DNA from: Winogradskyella sp. J14-2
GTDB taxonomy: Bacteria; Bacteroidota; Bacteroidia; Flavobacteriales; Flavobacteriaceae
Length of the DNA: 64,000 bases
Reading direction: 5' to 3'
Assembly: GCF_001971725.1 (NCBI RefSeq)
Contig: NZ_CP019388.1
Span: 992,001 to 1,056,000, forward strand
Numbering within the stretch: position 1 is the stretch's first letter; each line of letters starts with the position of its first letter. The position numbers and the translations under genes were made by a program. Below are positions 27,572-34,901 of the stretch, in pieces. The notes beneath the pieces are model-generated. The model saw only the letters and a list, made by a program, of their open reading frames with translations, was not told the origin of the DNA and did not search any database.

Positions 27572-28067
27572 ACTGTTCGTTATTTTGATTTAAAATTTTG
27601 ATATGTTCTTGAATATCTTTAAGTATCTGAGATCGTGTTTGTAGATTGTCTATTAAAAGTTCTACGATTTCAAGGTTATTAGGATTGGCTCTAAATTGAA
27701 TTGAAATATTCTTATAATCTGCATCTAACTCATCTAGTTTTTTCTTAAAACGTTCTACCAAAACCTCATCTTCTGCTATGGCTACAAAGTTTTGCCACTC
27801 GGCATTAATTTCTTTTAAATACTCAGCTTCCACGGCTTCTACTTGTGCTACTATTGGTGCCACATTTTCTGTTGGCTGTCTGTAAAGTAATGTAAAACCT
27901 ACAGCTAATGTTATAATGACGACTGCCGCAATTTTTAACCATGTATAACCCACTTTTTTAGATTGGCTCTGTTTTTTCAACTTATCTAAAAACTCACTTC
28001 TATGATTTTCTGGAGGTGTTTTTAAGTCCTCTTCCTCCCTAAATAAATCTCTAATATCTTGCTTCAT
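27555..28067 (-). CDS. Single-pass membrane protein, probable anti-sigma factor
   Basis: The 170-residue protein has a charged cytoplasmic N-terminus (residues 1-40), one membrane span at about 43-62 (WLKIAAVVIITLAVGFTLLY), and a Glu/Lys-rich, coiled-coil-prone outer part. It overlaps the upstream ECF sigma gene by 17 bases and the downstream exported-protein gene by 17 bases. This is the usual layout of an anti-sigma factor that holds its sigma at the inner membrane. No zinc-binding HxxxCxxC motif is present. The function is inferred from position and topology. Confidence 0.72.
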   Translation of the reverse strand: MKQDIRDLFREEEDLKTPPENHRSEFLDKLKKQSQSKKVGYTWLKIAAVVIITLAVGFTLLYRQPTENVAPIVAQVEAVEAEYLKEINAEWQNFVAIAEDEVLVERFKKKLDELDADYKNISIQFRANPNNLEIVELLIDNLQTRSQILKDIQEHIKILNQNNEQYEKSI

Positions 28068-28599
28068 TGTACTTTGGTTTTAAGAGTTCTTGTAATTTTA
28101 ATTTACCCCTTCTAAGATGTGTTCTGGATGTTTTTACTGGTATATCTAATATTTCTGAAATTTCACCATGGTCATATCCATCAATGAGGTAAAGCTTTAT
28201 AACTATTTTATGTTTTTCGTTGAGTTGCTCTATGGCATTTAATATGTCTTTTTTACTGATGTTGCTATCAAAATCCCAATTATCTTCATTAGTTATTTGT
28301 AATTCTGAAACTATTACTTCTGAAAATTCAATCTTTCTTTGCCTTAAAACATCTAAGCACTGATTGATAACAATCCGCTTTAGCCATGCTCCAAAAGTGT
28401 ATTCTGGCTTATATTTATCTAAATTCGTAAATGCTTTTAAAAACCCTTCTTGCATAGCATCTTTGGCGTCTTCATCATTATTGAGATATCTACTTGCTAC
28501 TGTAAACATGGCATCGCAATATTGATCGTAAAGCCGCATTTGCGCAACTTGATTACCTTTTTTACATGCTCGTATTAATTTGTTTATTTGCTGATGCAT
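28051..28599 (-). CDS. ECF-type RNA polymerase sigma factor
   Basis: The 182-residue protein has a sigma-70 region 2 (YDQYCDAMFTVASRYL ... DAKDAMQEGFLKAFTNLDKY ... WLKRIVINQCLDVLR) and a region 4 helix-turn-helix (GYDHGEISEILDIPVKTSRTH). It lacks regions 1 and 3, as ECF factors do. It leads a three-gene overlapping operon with a probable anti-sigma factor and an exported protein. An ECF-like promoter at 28629-28653 suggests that it transcribes itself. It is a separate module from the sigma gene at 29135, whose operon ends in a hairpin before this one begins. Confidence 0.93.
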   Translation of the reverse strand: MHQQINKLIRACKKGNQVAQMRLYDQYCDAMFTVASRYLNNDEDAKDAMQEGFLKAFTNLDKYKPEYTFGAWLKRIVINQCLDVLRQRKIEFSEVIVSELQITNEDNWDFDSNISKKDILNAIEQLNEKHKIVIKLYLIDGYDHGEISEILDIPVKTSRTHLRRGKLKLQELLKPKYNEARY

Positions 28600-28628
28600 T
28601 ACTATTGGTTAGCGTCTTTGTATTTAAA

Positions 28629-28653
28629 AACGGAGAAAATTGATTAGGGTTTC
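28629..28653 (-). promoter_or_regulatory. Candidate ECF promoter of the 28599 sigma operon
   Basis: The minus strand reads GAAACC (28653-28648), 15 bases, then CGTT (28632-28629), 29 bases upstream of the sigma gene ATG. The form resembles the -35 AAC/-10 CGT pattern of ECF promoters and differs in detail from the pair at 29713-29798. Confidence 0.45.
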
Positions 28654-28663
28654 ATTCGTAAAC

Positions 28664-28703
28664 AAAAAAAGAACTCAATCTATTTTTTTGAATTCTCTTT
28701 TTC
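28664..28703 (-). terminator. Imperfect terminator hairpin between the two sigma operons
   Basis: On the minus strand, AAAAAGAGAATTCAA pairs, with a bulge, with TTGAGTTCTTTTTTT. It lies just after the stop of the gene at 28727 and before the next sigma operon's promoter. Confidence 0.55.
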
Positions 28704-28726
28704 GCATTTAATATGTAGTTATAATA

Positions 28727-29131
28727 CTAATATGATAGTTTCTGATCGCAATACTGTTTTAGCAATGGAATTTGAATCGCTACCATTACAGCCAGTAATA
28801 CTGTAGCGTACATTAACGTATTTGAAAAATCTACAGACAATTTATTGAGTAAATCAAAAGATACTTCTGGCAAATTATAACGGTCTGTAAGGCTTGAAGA
28901 ATCACTAGATTTATTTAAAACAATATTTACAATCAAAGCCACAAAACCGAAACCTAACAACCACCAAACATATTTAGGAATTAGTGGTTTATAAACAATA
29001 GTTTTAGTTTCAGAAAGTGCTTCAATTTTAGACATTACACCTTCAGTAAAGTTTGTTGGAGCAGTTTCTAAACTGTCATTAGCCATCAACTTATTGATTA
29101 AATCCTCTATTCTTTTATCTTCATTTTCCAT
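28727..29131 (-). CDS. Two-span membrane protein, probable anti-sigma partner
   Basis: The 134-residue protein has a soluble acidic N-terminal part (residues 1-50, with NFTEGVMSKIEAL), a membrane span at about 53-72 (YVWWLLGFGFVALIVNIVL) and a second at about 104-124 (NTLMYATVLLAVMVAIQIPL). It begins 3 bases after the sigma gene at 29135-29701 and is co-directional with it. A membrane-held anti-sigma role is inferred from gene order and topology; there is no recognisable zinc-finger anti-sigma motif. Confidence 0.7.
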   Translation of the reverse strand: MENEDKRIEDLINKLMANDSLETAPTNFTEGVMSKIEALSETKTIVYKPLIPKYVWWLLGFGFVALIVNIVLNKSSDSSSLTDRYNLPEVSFDLLNKLSVDFSNTLMYATVLLAVMVAIQIPLLKQYCDQKLSY

Positions 29132-29134
29132 CTT

Positions 29135-29701
29135 TCAAGCTGTTTTGGGTTGAAAATACTGTTCTAAAATTACGGCCAATTTTTTTCGGGCTCTAAAAAG
29201 CTTCACTTTTACCGTATTGGCTTCAATATTTATAATTTTTGATATTTCATCTAAAGATAATTCTTCAAAATAAAATAACGTTAATAAGGCACTACTGTCT
29301 TCCGGTAATTTGCTAATACATTTCTTTATCAAATCACATTTTTCCTCTTTAATAATATTGTCTAATGCATTATCTATAGTATCTAATTTATTATATGTAA
29401 ATTCATCTATAGCTACATTATTGAGATGCTTTTTATTCTTTTTAATTGTATCCAAGCATGTATTATAGGCAACTCTATATATCCAAGTAGAGAATTTTGA
29501 ATCTCCTTTAAACTTGTCTAAAGACTTAAACACCTTAATGAACGTATCTTGCGCCACTTCCTCTGCCTCTTCTCTATGCTTTAACATGCGCAAGGCTAAT
29601 GTATACACCAAATCCTTATAACGATCTACTAATTGTGCATATGCCTTAGTATCGCCATTTTTAATAGCAGTAATTAATATGTTTTCGTCGTTGGTGGTCA
29701 T
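29135..29701 (-). CDS. ECF-type RNA polymerase sigma factor
   Basis: The 188-residue protein shows sigma-70 region 2 (YAQLVDRYKDLVYTLALRML ... EEVAQDTFIKVFKSLDKF ... STWIYRVAYNTCLDTIKK) and region 4 (ELSLDEISKIINIEANTVKVKLFRARKKL) with the usual ECF spacing. The next gene encodes a membrane protein, the probable anti-sigma. A well-formed ECF promoter upstream (TGTAACC-N16-CGTC) faces this gene, and its mirror image faces the divergent DUF6249 gene, so the factor probably drives itself and that gene. The signal it responds to is unknown. Confidence 0.94.
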   Translation of the reverse strand: MTTNDENILITAIKNGDTKAYAQLVDRYKDLVYTLALRMLKHREEAEEVAQDTFIKVFKSLDKFKGDSKFSTWIYRVAYNTCLDTIKKNKKHLNNVAIDEFTYNKLDTIDNALDNIIKEEKCDLIKKCISKLPEDSSALLTLFYFEELSLDEISKIINIEANTVKVKLFRARKKLAVILEQYFQPKTA

Positions 29702-29712
29702 TTTGTAATTAA

Positions 29713-29739
29713 GACGACGCTTAGATACAATAGGTTACA
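29713..29739 (-). promoter_or_regulatory. ECF promoter driving the 29701 sigma gene
   Basis: The minus strand reads TGTAACC (29739-29733), 16 bases, then CGTC (29716-29713). This fits the -35 AAC / -10 CGT form of ECF promoters with canonical spacing. The CGTC is duplicated three bases earlier. Confidence 0.7.
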
Positions 29740-29771
29740 CTTATTTTTGAAAAAATTTTTTTTGCAAAAAC

Positions 29772-29798
29772 TGTAACCTAAATTAAAACCATGTCGTC
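29772..29798 (+). promoter_or_regulatory. ECF promoter driving the DUF6249 gene
   Basis: The plus strand reads TGTAACC (29772-29778), 16 bases, then CGTC (29795-29798). It mirrors the divergent promoter at 29713-29739 in both boxes and in spacer length. TAGGTTACA and TGTAACCTA form a perfect inverted repeat across the region. Confidence 0.7.
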
Positions 29799-29844
29799 AT
29801 AAGCTATGAAACAAATAAAATTAATCAATTAAAAAACAAACATC

Positions 29845-30192
29845 ATGGACGAAGAAATATTAATACCTATCAGTCTTTTTGCAGCTATTTTTGGAATGGT
29901 ATACCTATACTTTTCTACCAGAAACAAAGAACGTCTTGCACTTATAGAAAAAGGAGCAGATGCCAGTATATTTAATATTGGCAAGCGCTCTGGGTCTTCA
30001 TGGAAAGTTATAGTACTAAACTTAGCATTTCTATTAATGGGTATAGGTTTAGGCGTATTTATTGCCAACATTTTAGACACTTATACTGTACTAGATGATG
30101 ATGCAGTATATCCTTCAATGATATTCTTAATGGCTGGTATTGGTTTGTATGTGGGCTATACACAAACTAAGAAAGCTTTGGATTCAGAATAA
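29845..30192 (+). CDS. Small membrane protein, DUF6249-like
   Basis: The 115-residue protein has three membrane spans (about residues 5-23, 54-73 and 88-107). The polar loop after the first, RNKERLALIEKGADASIF, is the hallmark of the DUF6249 family found widely in Bacteroidetes. The function is unknown. It is divergent from an ECF sigma operon and has its own copy of the same ECF promoter, so it is very probably a member of that regulon. It may act in the inner membrane in the envelope response, which is inference. Confidence 0.8.
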   Translation: MDEEILIPISLFAAIFGMVYLYFSTRNKERLALIEKGADASIFNIGKRSGSSWKVIVLNLAFLLMGIGLGVFIANILDTYTVLDDDAVYPSMIFLMAGIGLYVGYTQTKKALDSE

Positions 30193-30221
30193 AATTCATC
30201 AATCAATCAACCAATCGATAG

Positions 30222-30349
30222 AGGCAGTCTAAAAAGTCTAAAATCTGTCATTCTGAATTTATTTCAGAATCTTAATAAGCAGATTTTTAGTTTGTTTTAG
30301 AATCTGAAACGAGTTCAGATTGACAAAACACTGACTTTTTAGACAGCCT
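30222..30349. repeat. MITE-like long imperfect inverted repeat, 128 bp
   Basis: The ends AGGCAGTCTAAAAAGTC and GACTTTTTAGACAGCCT are inverted copies with one mismatch. The arms stay similar for about 50 bases, each including a TGTCAxTCTGAA ... TTTCAGA module. There is no coding capacity. The same inner module occurs in opposite orientation at 15234-15258. No target-site duplication was confirmed. Confidence 0.6.
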
Positions 30350-30379
30350 ATTTTAATACAATTCATTTAATTATTTGTA

Positions 30380-30400
30380 GTGCTGAATTTATTTCAGCAT
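30380..30400. repeat. Short palindromic repeat
   Basis: GCTGAATTTATTTCAGC is a short inverted repeat that matches the one at 15183-15201 at all but one position. It lies 12 bases before the ATG at 30412. Confidence 0.5.
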
Positions 30401-30411
30401 CTTTATAATCT

Positions 30412-31398
30412 ATGAGTTCCAAATTTTATATAACCTTACTTTCTATCGTTTTTGGATGCTACGTAAGCTTTTCTCAAATCAAAGTCTTAGATAGTATTTC
30501 ACAAACTCCCGTTAGCTATGCAACCATATCATTTGGAAATGGCCAAGGTATTTTTGCAGATGATGATGGTATATTTTTTTTCAACAAAAAAATATATCCA
30601 GATGTAGACTCGCTATATATTTCTGCAATAGGTTTTAAAAACCTCAACATTGCTACAGAAAATTTATCTAACCAATTGTTATTACAGCCTCAAGCCGATG
30701 CCTTAGATGAAGTAGTACTTAGCACCAAACTAAATCGAAAATTTAAAGAAGAAACTTTAAAACCATATCTCGATGACGATTATTACAACTGTTGGCTACC
30801 AACTATAGCGTCTGAGATTGCAGTATATTTTTCTAAATCTTCAGAGCAAGACCAAAAATTAACCAGTGTTACATTTCCTATTGCTTTAGAGTCTAAAGAT
30901 TGGAAAAAGCGAAAACGCGCCAATAGTGATAAAAAGAAATTTTCAACCTTATTTAAGGTACAATTTTATGCCAATGACAATGGTAAACCTGGTAAAGTAC
31001 TTACTTATGAAACTATAGTTTTTAGAGCTACAGAAAAAAACGGAGATGCTTATGAGTTGAATGTTGAAGACTACGATATTTATATTCCAAAAGATGGTTT
31101 TTTTGTATCCATTCAAGTGATGGGCTACACCAATAAAGAAGGCAAACTTTTACCAAACAAGAAATACAAGGAAATAAAAACTAAAACTGGTACAGTAAAA
31201 ATTCCGACCAATTTTAGACCACTTCTACCCTTTACTGATGAGATTGAAAGTAAAAACACTTACATAAAACGTATTTTTATAAATGGTAATAATTGGGTAA
31301 AATTCGATAAAGGCAACGGTTTTAAATCTAGCTTACTCGACAAAAATCTTTTTAATTACGGCATTGGCATAACCTATAAAATATTTAAAGATGAATAA
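30412..31398 (+). CDS. Secreted carboxypeptidase-like regulatory domain protein
   Basis: The 328-residue protein has a signal peptide (MSSKFYITLLSIVFGCYVSF, then SQ) followed by a domain resembling the carboxypeptidase-D regulatory fold that opens TonB receptors: IKVLDSISQTPVSYATISF ... GIFADDDGIFFF ... DSLYISAIGFK. It has no barrel, so it is not a receptor itself. The remainder is beta-rich and Lys-rich and I do not recognise it. The last 8 bases overlap the DoxX-like gene, so the two are translationally coupled. It probably sits in the periplasm or outer membrane. Confidence 0.7.
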   Translation: MSSKFYITLLSIVFGCYVSFSQIKVLDSISQTPVSYATISFGNGQGIFADDDGIFFFNKKIYPDVDSLYISAIGFKNLNIATENLSNQLLLQPQADALDEVVLSTKLNRKFKEETLKPYLDDDYYNCWLPTIASEIAVYFSKSSEQDQKLTSVTFPIALESKDWKKRKRANSDKKKFSTLFKVQFYANDNGKPGKVLTYETIVFRATEKNGDAYELNVEDYDIYIPKDGFFVSIQVMGYTNKEGKLLPNKKYKEIKTKTGTVKIPTNFRPLLPFTDEIESKNTYIKRIFINGNNWVKFDKGNGFKSSLLDKNLFNYGIGITYKIFKDE

Positions 31399-31747
31399 CC
31401 CAATTGGACTATACATTATGGCTGGCATGTACATTCTGGCAGGCCTTATGCACTTTGTTAAACCCAAAATGTATATGCGTATCATGCCAAGATACTTACC
31501 AAACCACAAATTTCTTGTGCTGCTGAGTGGTATTGCCGAAATTGTTTTGGGAGTTGCTCTATTATTCTCAGAAACTAGAGCATTTGCTATTTATGGTATC
31601 ATAGCAATGCTAGTTGTATTTCTGTTAGTTCATTTTTATATGTTATCTAGTGAAAAAGCTTCTGCAGGCATACCAAATTGGATATTAATTTTAAGAATTC
31701 CACTTCAATTTTTATTGATGTATTGGGCTTGGGTTTATTTGAATTGA
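31391..31747 (+). CDS. DoxX-like four-span membrane protein
   Basis: The 118-residue protein has four hydrophobic spans and the DoxX-family features: an N-terminal LYIMAGMYILAGLMHFVKP span with conserved His, an RIMPRYLP loop, the LLSGIAEIVLGVALLF second span, and a final LQFLLMYWAWVY span. DoxX-like proteins are inner-membrane proteins linked to quinone- or thiol-related redox functions, but many are uncharacterised. It overlaps the preceding gene by 8 bases (ATGA-type overlap) and is 2 bases from the next ATG. Confidence 0.83.
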   Translation: MNNPIGLYIMAGMYILAGLMHFVKPKMYMRIMPRYLPNHKFLVLLSGIAEIVLGVALLFSETRAFAIYGIIAMLVVFLLVHFYMLSSEKASAGIPNWILILRIPLQFLLMYWAWVYLN

Positions 31748-31749
31748 AA

Positions 31750-32172
31750 ATGGACAATTTTGAAATTAAAGGATTTGGAGCCCATCTAAAAGTAGAGGTT
31801 TTTGAAGTTATTGGTTTTCCTAATAAGACTCACTTCGATGGTGGCTTTTATTGTAAATTAAATATTGAAATAAAAGTCGAAGATATTTCACTAAACTCAT
31901 TTTTCTATGCCACCACAGAAAATCTATTAGAATTTAGAAGTAGTCTTATAAAATGCTACGAGTTAATAAAGGGAAAAGTAGTTTTCTTCCATCGCGATTC
32001 CAATTTAAATTTAAATCTTATCTTTCTAAGGAATGGCGGCATTCATATTTTTGGGAATTTCCAAAAACATCTATCAACCGATAATACTCTGAACTTTGAA
32101 TTTTATAGTGACCAGACATATATAGCCCAAACTCTTAATCAAATGGATTTTTTAAACAAATACAAAATTTAG
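31750..32172 (+). CDS. Small cytosolic protein, WapI/DUF6228-like immunity candidate
   Basis: The ATG at 31750 (140 residues) is preferred over an in-frame upstream start at 31678, because the latter would lie inside the DoxX-like gene. There is no signal peptide or membrane span. The pattern NIEIKVEDISLN ... TTENLLEFRSSL ... NLIFLRNGGIHIFGNF resembles the small beta-rich immunity-type proteins of the WapI/DUF6228 group, which neutralise contact-dependent toxins. This is a weak visual similarity. No toxin gene is adjacent, so it would be an orphan. Its stop directly abuts the stop of the convergent VanX-like gene. Confidence 0.5.
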   Translation: MDNFEIKGFGAHLKVEVFEVIGFPNKTHFDGGFYCKLNIEIKVEDISLNSFFYATTENLLEFRSSLIKCYELIKGKVVFFHRDSNLNLNLIFLRNGGIHIFGNFQKHLSTDNTLNFEFYSDQTYIAQTLNQMDFLNKYKI

Positions 32173-32853
32173 TTACTCAACCTCAAAATCAAAATAAGTT
32201 TTCGGGTAAGGTTCCCAACGCAAGGTAAAATGCCACCATTCTTTTGGGTAATTTCTAAAATTGTGTTTTAACATGATGCGTTGCAATATCTGACGATTCT
32301 CTTTTTGTTGCTCTGTAATATTAGGATAGTCTACCCAAGATTGTTCACCAAAAAAGTCAAAAGGACTTCCCATATCTAAGGGTTTACCAGTATTGCCATC
32401 TATAATCGTAAGATCAACTGTGCTTCCTCTACTATGTCCAGATTTTGAGGCTATGTAACCAGCCTTAAATAAATTCCGCTTTTTTACATCAGGATAAAAA
32501 ACAGACTTATTCACTGTGTCATTCAATACTTTTGCCCAACGCACAAAATGGTTTACAGCACGCTGTGGTCTGTAACCATCATGAACCAACAAACATAAAT
32601 TTTGCTCTTGCAGTTCTTCTTGCACTAACTTCAGCTTTTCTGCTGCTGCTAGAGTTAAAATTAAACGATTAGATTTGTAACCATCAATGGTATCACCAAC
32701 AAAATTGTTTGTGGTATAATATTTTAACGCTACATCGAGATCTGGTATTACCGACTTAACGTACACAAATCCTTCAGGCAACTCTTTTTTCTGGTAAAAA
32801 CCAAAGCACAAAAGACCTAAAGCAATTATTGATATGAGAATTTTATTTTTCAT
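32173..32853 (-). CDS. D-alanyl-D-alanine dipeptidase (VanX/DdpX, M15D family)
   Basis: The 226-residue protein has an N-terminal signal or anchor (KILISIIALGLLCFGFY). The zinc ligands of M15D are present: His140 and Asp147 in SGHSRGSTVDL, and His208 with catalytic Glu205 in EWWHF. The conserved Arg of YRP (about residue 95) is also present. The family hydrolyses D-Ala-D-Ala, mostly for peptidoglycan turnover. There is no VanH/VanA neighbour, so vancomycin resistance is not suggested. Location is probably periplasmic. Confidence 0.9.
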   Translation of the reverse strand: MKNKILISIIALGLLCFGFYQKKELPEGFVYVKSVIPDLDVALKYYTTNNFVGDTIDGYKSNRLILTLAAAEKLKLVQEELQEQNLCLLVHDGYRPQRAVNHFVRWAKVLNDTVNKSVFYPDVKKRNLFKAGYIASKSGHSRGSTVDLTIIDGNTGKPLDMGSPFDFFGEQSWVDYPNITEQQKENRQILQRIMLKHNFRNYPKEWWHFTLRWEPYPKTYFDFEVE

Positions 32854-32885
32854 GACGATGCACTAATTTAGAGAAAAATTATGCT

Positions 32886-33491
32886 ATGAACTTGTTTTCG
32901 GAAGAGAAACAACATTTTATTTTACCAAATGCCGAGCTTATCTATGTACCTGAGTTTTTCAATTCTCAGGAATCCGACAACTATTATAGAATTATAAAAG
33001 ACGAAACGAACTGGCAACATGATGATATTACGGTTTTTGGAAAAACGTATAAACAGCCTAGGTTAACAGCACTTTTTGGAGAAACAAACCAAACCTACAG
33101 TTACTCTAACATCACAATGCATCCTGAAGCGTTTACGAAAGACTTATTGAATATTAAATCTAAAGTTGAAAAATTCTCAGATGAAACATTCAATACATTG
33201 TTAATCAATTTGTATCGCGATGGCAGTGATAGTAACGGTTGGCATGCAGATAACGAAAAAGAATTAGGAAAAAATCCAATTATCGCGTCAGTTAGTTTTG
33301 GTGAAGAACGACCATTTCATTTTAAACATAGAACCATCAAAGACGAACGTCACAAAATAATATTAGAACACGGCAGTTTACTACTAATGAAAGGCGAAAT
33401 GCAACATTATTGGTTGCATCAAATTGCCAAAACTAAACGACATATACAACCGAGAATAAACTTAACATTTAGAAGACTTGTACAAGTGTAA
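32886..33491 (+). CDS. AlkB-like 2-oxoglutarate/Fe(II)-dependent dioxygenase
   Basis: The 201-residue protein matches the AlkB family. The iron ligands are His120 and Asp122 (GWHAD) and His178 (YWLHQI). The 2-oxoglutarate-binding Arg pair lies in R190-INLTF-R196. The N-terminal nucleotide-recognition lid contains TVFGKTYKQPRLTALFG, typical of AlkB/ALKBH2-type proteins. It repairs alkylated bases in DNA or RNA by oxidative demethylation in the cytoplasm. It is divergent from the VanX-like gene, 32 bases apart, and ends in its own terminator. Confidence 0.9.
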   Translation: MNLFSEEKQHFILPNAELIYVPEFFNSQESDNYYRIIKDETNWQHDDITVFGKTYKQPRLTALFGETNQTYSYSNITMHPEAFTKDLLNIKSKVEKFSDETFNTLLINLYRDGSDSNGWHADNEKELGKNPIIASVSFGEERPFHFKHRTIKDERHKIILEHGSLLLMKGEMQHYWLHQIAKTKRHIQPRINLTFRRLVQV

Positions 33492-33494
33492 AAA

Positions 33495-33527
33495 CAAAAA
33501 ACCGGGTTCCCTCAAACCCGGTTTTTC
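33495..33527 (+). terminator. Rho-independent terminator after the AlkB-like gene
   Basis: AAAAACCGGGTTT-type stem: AAAAACCGGGTT pairs with AAACCCGGTTTTT around CCCTC. Confidence 0.85.
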
Positions 33528-33867
33528 TAATTTGCTTTTTTTATTATGTAAGTAGATTTAGGGTCTCTAAGTCAACATAACATAATGCAAATATTAATTA
33601 ATTAATCCATTGAACTAAAAACTAAATTTTAGTACACTTCAAATATATAATTAGGTTTTAGTTTTACCGCTAAAAAACATAATTAATCGATGAAATGCAT
33701 TTAATTTTAACATTTAAAGACAAAAACATGCCTTTCGTCGATAAAATGCATGCGCGTTTAAAATAAAATTGTATAGAAAATGATCATAAAATGATTGCAA
33801 AAAAATTGAAAAACTAAATTATTAAAAACATTATCCGTTAACTTTACAACACAAAACCTTGTTAACA
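33528..33867. other. Intergenic region with a repeated TCGAT(A/G)AAATGCAT motif
   Basis: No gene is seen in these 340 very AT-rich bases. TCGATGAAATGCAT (33687-33700) and TCGATAAAATGCAT (33738-33751) are direct copies 51 bases apart with one mismatch. TAACTTTA (33839-33846) could be a -7 box for the hydrolase gene. A regulator site is possible but unproven. Confidence 0.4.
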
Positions 33868-34791
33868 ATGAAGCATTATATAGCATTAGTTTTAATATTG
33901 ATTTTTTCCGTTTCTTTTAGTCAAGAAAAAACATTTACAGAAGAAGAAGTTTCAATTTCTAAATTTATTGATGGGACTTTACTAATCCCTAACGATGATC
34001 AAAAATCAGCTTTAGCTATTATTATAGCGGGTTCTGGTCCAACAGACAGAAACGGAAATCAGAACTTTTTAAAAAATAATTCGTTAAAAAAACTTGCTGA
34101 GAATTTAACTAACAGCGGTATAGCCTCTTTTAGATACGACAAGCGCGTGGTTAAGCAAATAAGGCAAGGTAATGTAGATAAAGATATGATGTTTGATGAT
34201 TTTGTTAATGATGCAAAAGATGTCATCAATTATTTTAAGGAGAAAGAAACATACTCAAAAATCTATGTTATTGGTCATAGTCAAGGAAGTCTAGTTGGCA
34301 TGCTAGCTTCAAAGGAAAATGTAGACGGTTTTATATCATTAGCTGGTGCAGGCCAAAACATTGGTGATGTTATCGTAGATCAGGTTACAAACATGGCACC
34401 CAAACTTGGTGAAGAAGCGCAAAAAGTGGTGGATAAACTAAAAAAAGGTGAAACTACAACTGATTATCCTCAGGCATTAGTTTCTGTTTTCAATGTAGAT
34501 ATTCAACCTTTTATGATGAATTGGATGCAATACAATCCTACCGAAGTTATTAACGAATTGAAGATTCCTGTACTTATTGTTAATGGTACTAAAGATCTTC
34601 AAGTATCAGAAGATGAGGCAAAACTACTTAAAGAAGCAAACGAAAAAGCTCAATTACAGATTATTGAAAACATGAATCATGTCTTCTTGGAAATTAAAGG
34701 TGATGATTTAGAAAATTCAAAATCTTACAATGAAGCTTTCAGAGAAATTTCAACTGAACTTGTTGATAGTATTGTAGAGTTTATAAATTGA
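33868..34791 (+). CDS. Secreted alpha/beta hydrolase
   Basis: I chose the ATG at 33868 (307 residues) because the in-frame TTG at 33859 only adds MLT before a complete signal peptide (MKHYIALVLILIFSVSFSQ). The fold shows the oxyanion-region motif GSGPTDRNGN, the nucleophile elbow GHSQGS with the catalytic Ser, an Asp in NGTKDLQV and a His in MNHVF. It is closest in pattern to the bacterial alpha/beta hydrolases with a GSGP.DR motif. The substrate is unknown. Two copies of a TCGAT(A/G)AAATGCAT motif lie upstream. Confidence 0.85.
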   Translation: MKHYIALVLILIFSVSFSQEKTFTEEEVSISKFIDGTLLIPNDDQKSALAIIIAGSGPTDRNGNQNFLKNNSLKKLAENLTNSGIASFRYDKRVVKQIRQGNVDKDMMFDDFVNDAKDVINYFKEKETYSKIYVIGHSQGSLVGMLASKENVDGFISLAGAGQNIGDVIVDQVTNMAPKLGEEAQKVVDKLKKGETTTDYPQALVSVFNVDIQPFMMNWMQYNPTEVINELKIPVLIVNGTKDLQVSEDEAKLLKEANEKAQLQIIENMNHVFLEIKGDDLENSKSYNEAFREISTELVDSIVEFIN

Positions 34792-34901
34792 TTACTTCTC
34801 GAAAAATACAAATTACTAAACAGTATACAGTATAAACTAATTCGAATTACCAACCCTTCATCAATTTATATATTTTGATATATAATTTAATTTGTAATGA
34901 T

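Noticed and set aside
31678-31749. Upstream start for the WapI-like gene
   Set aside because: It would overlap the DoxX-like coding sequence by 70 bases. The ATG at 31750, 2 bases after the DoxX stop, is the simple choice.
32173-32853. Vancomycin-resistance gene
   Set aside because: The catalytic residues fit VanX/DdpX dipeptidases, but no VanH, VanA or VanRS partner is present, so a peptidoglycan-turnover role is the safer reading.
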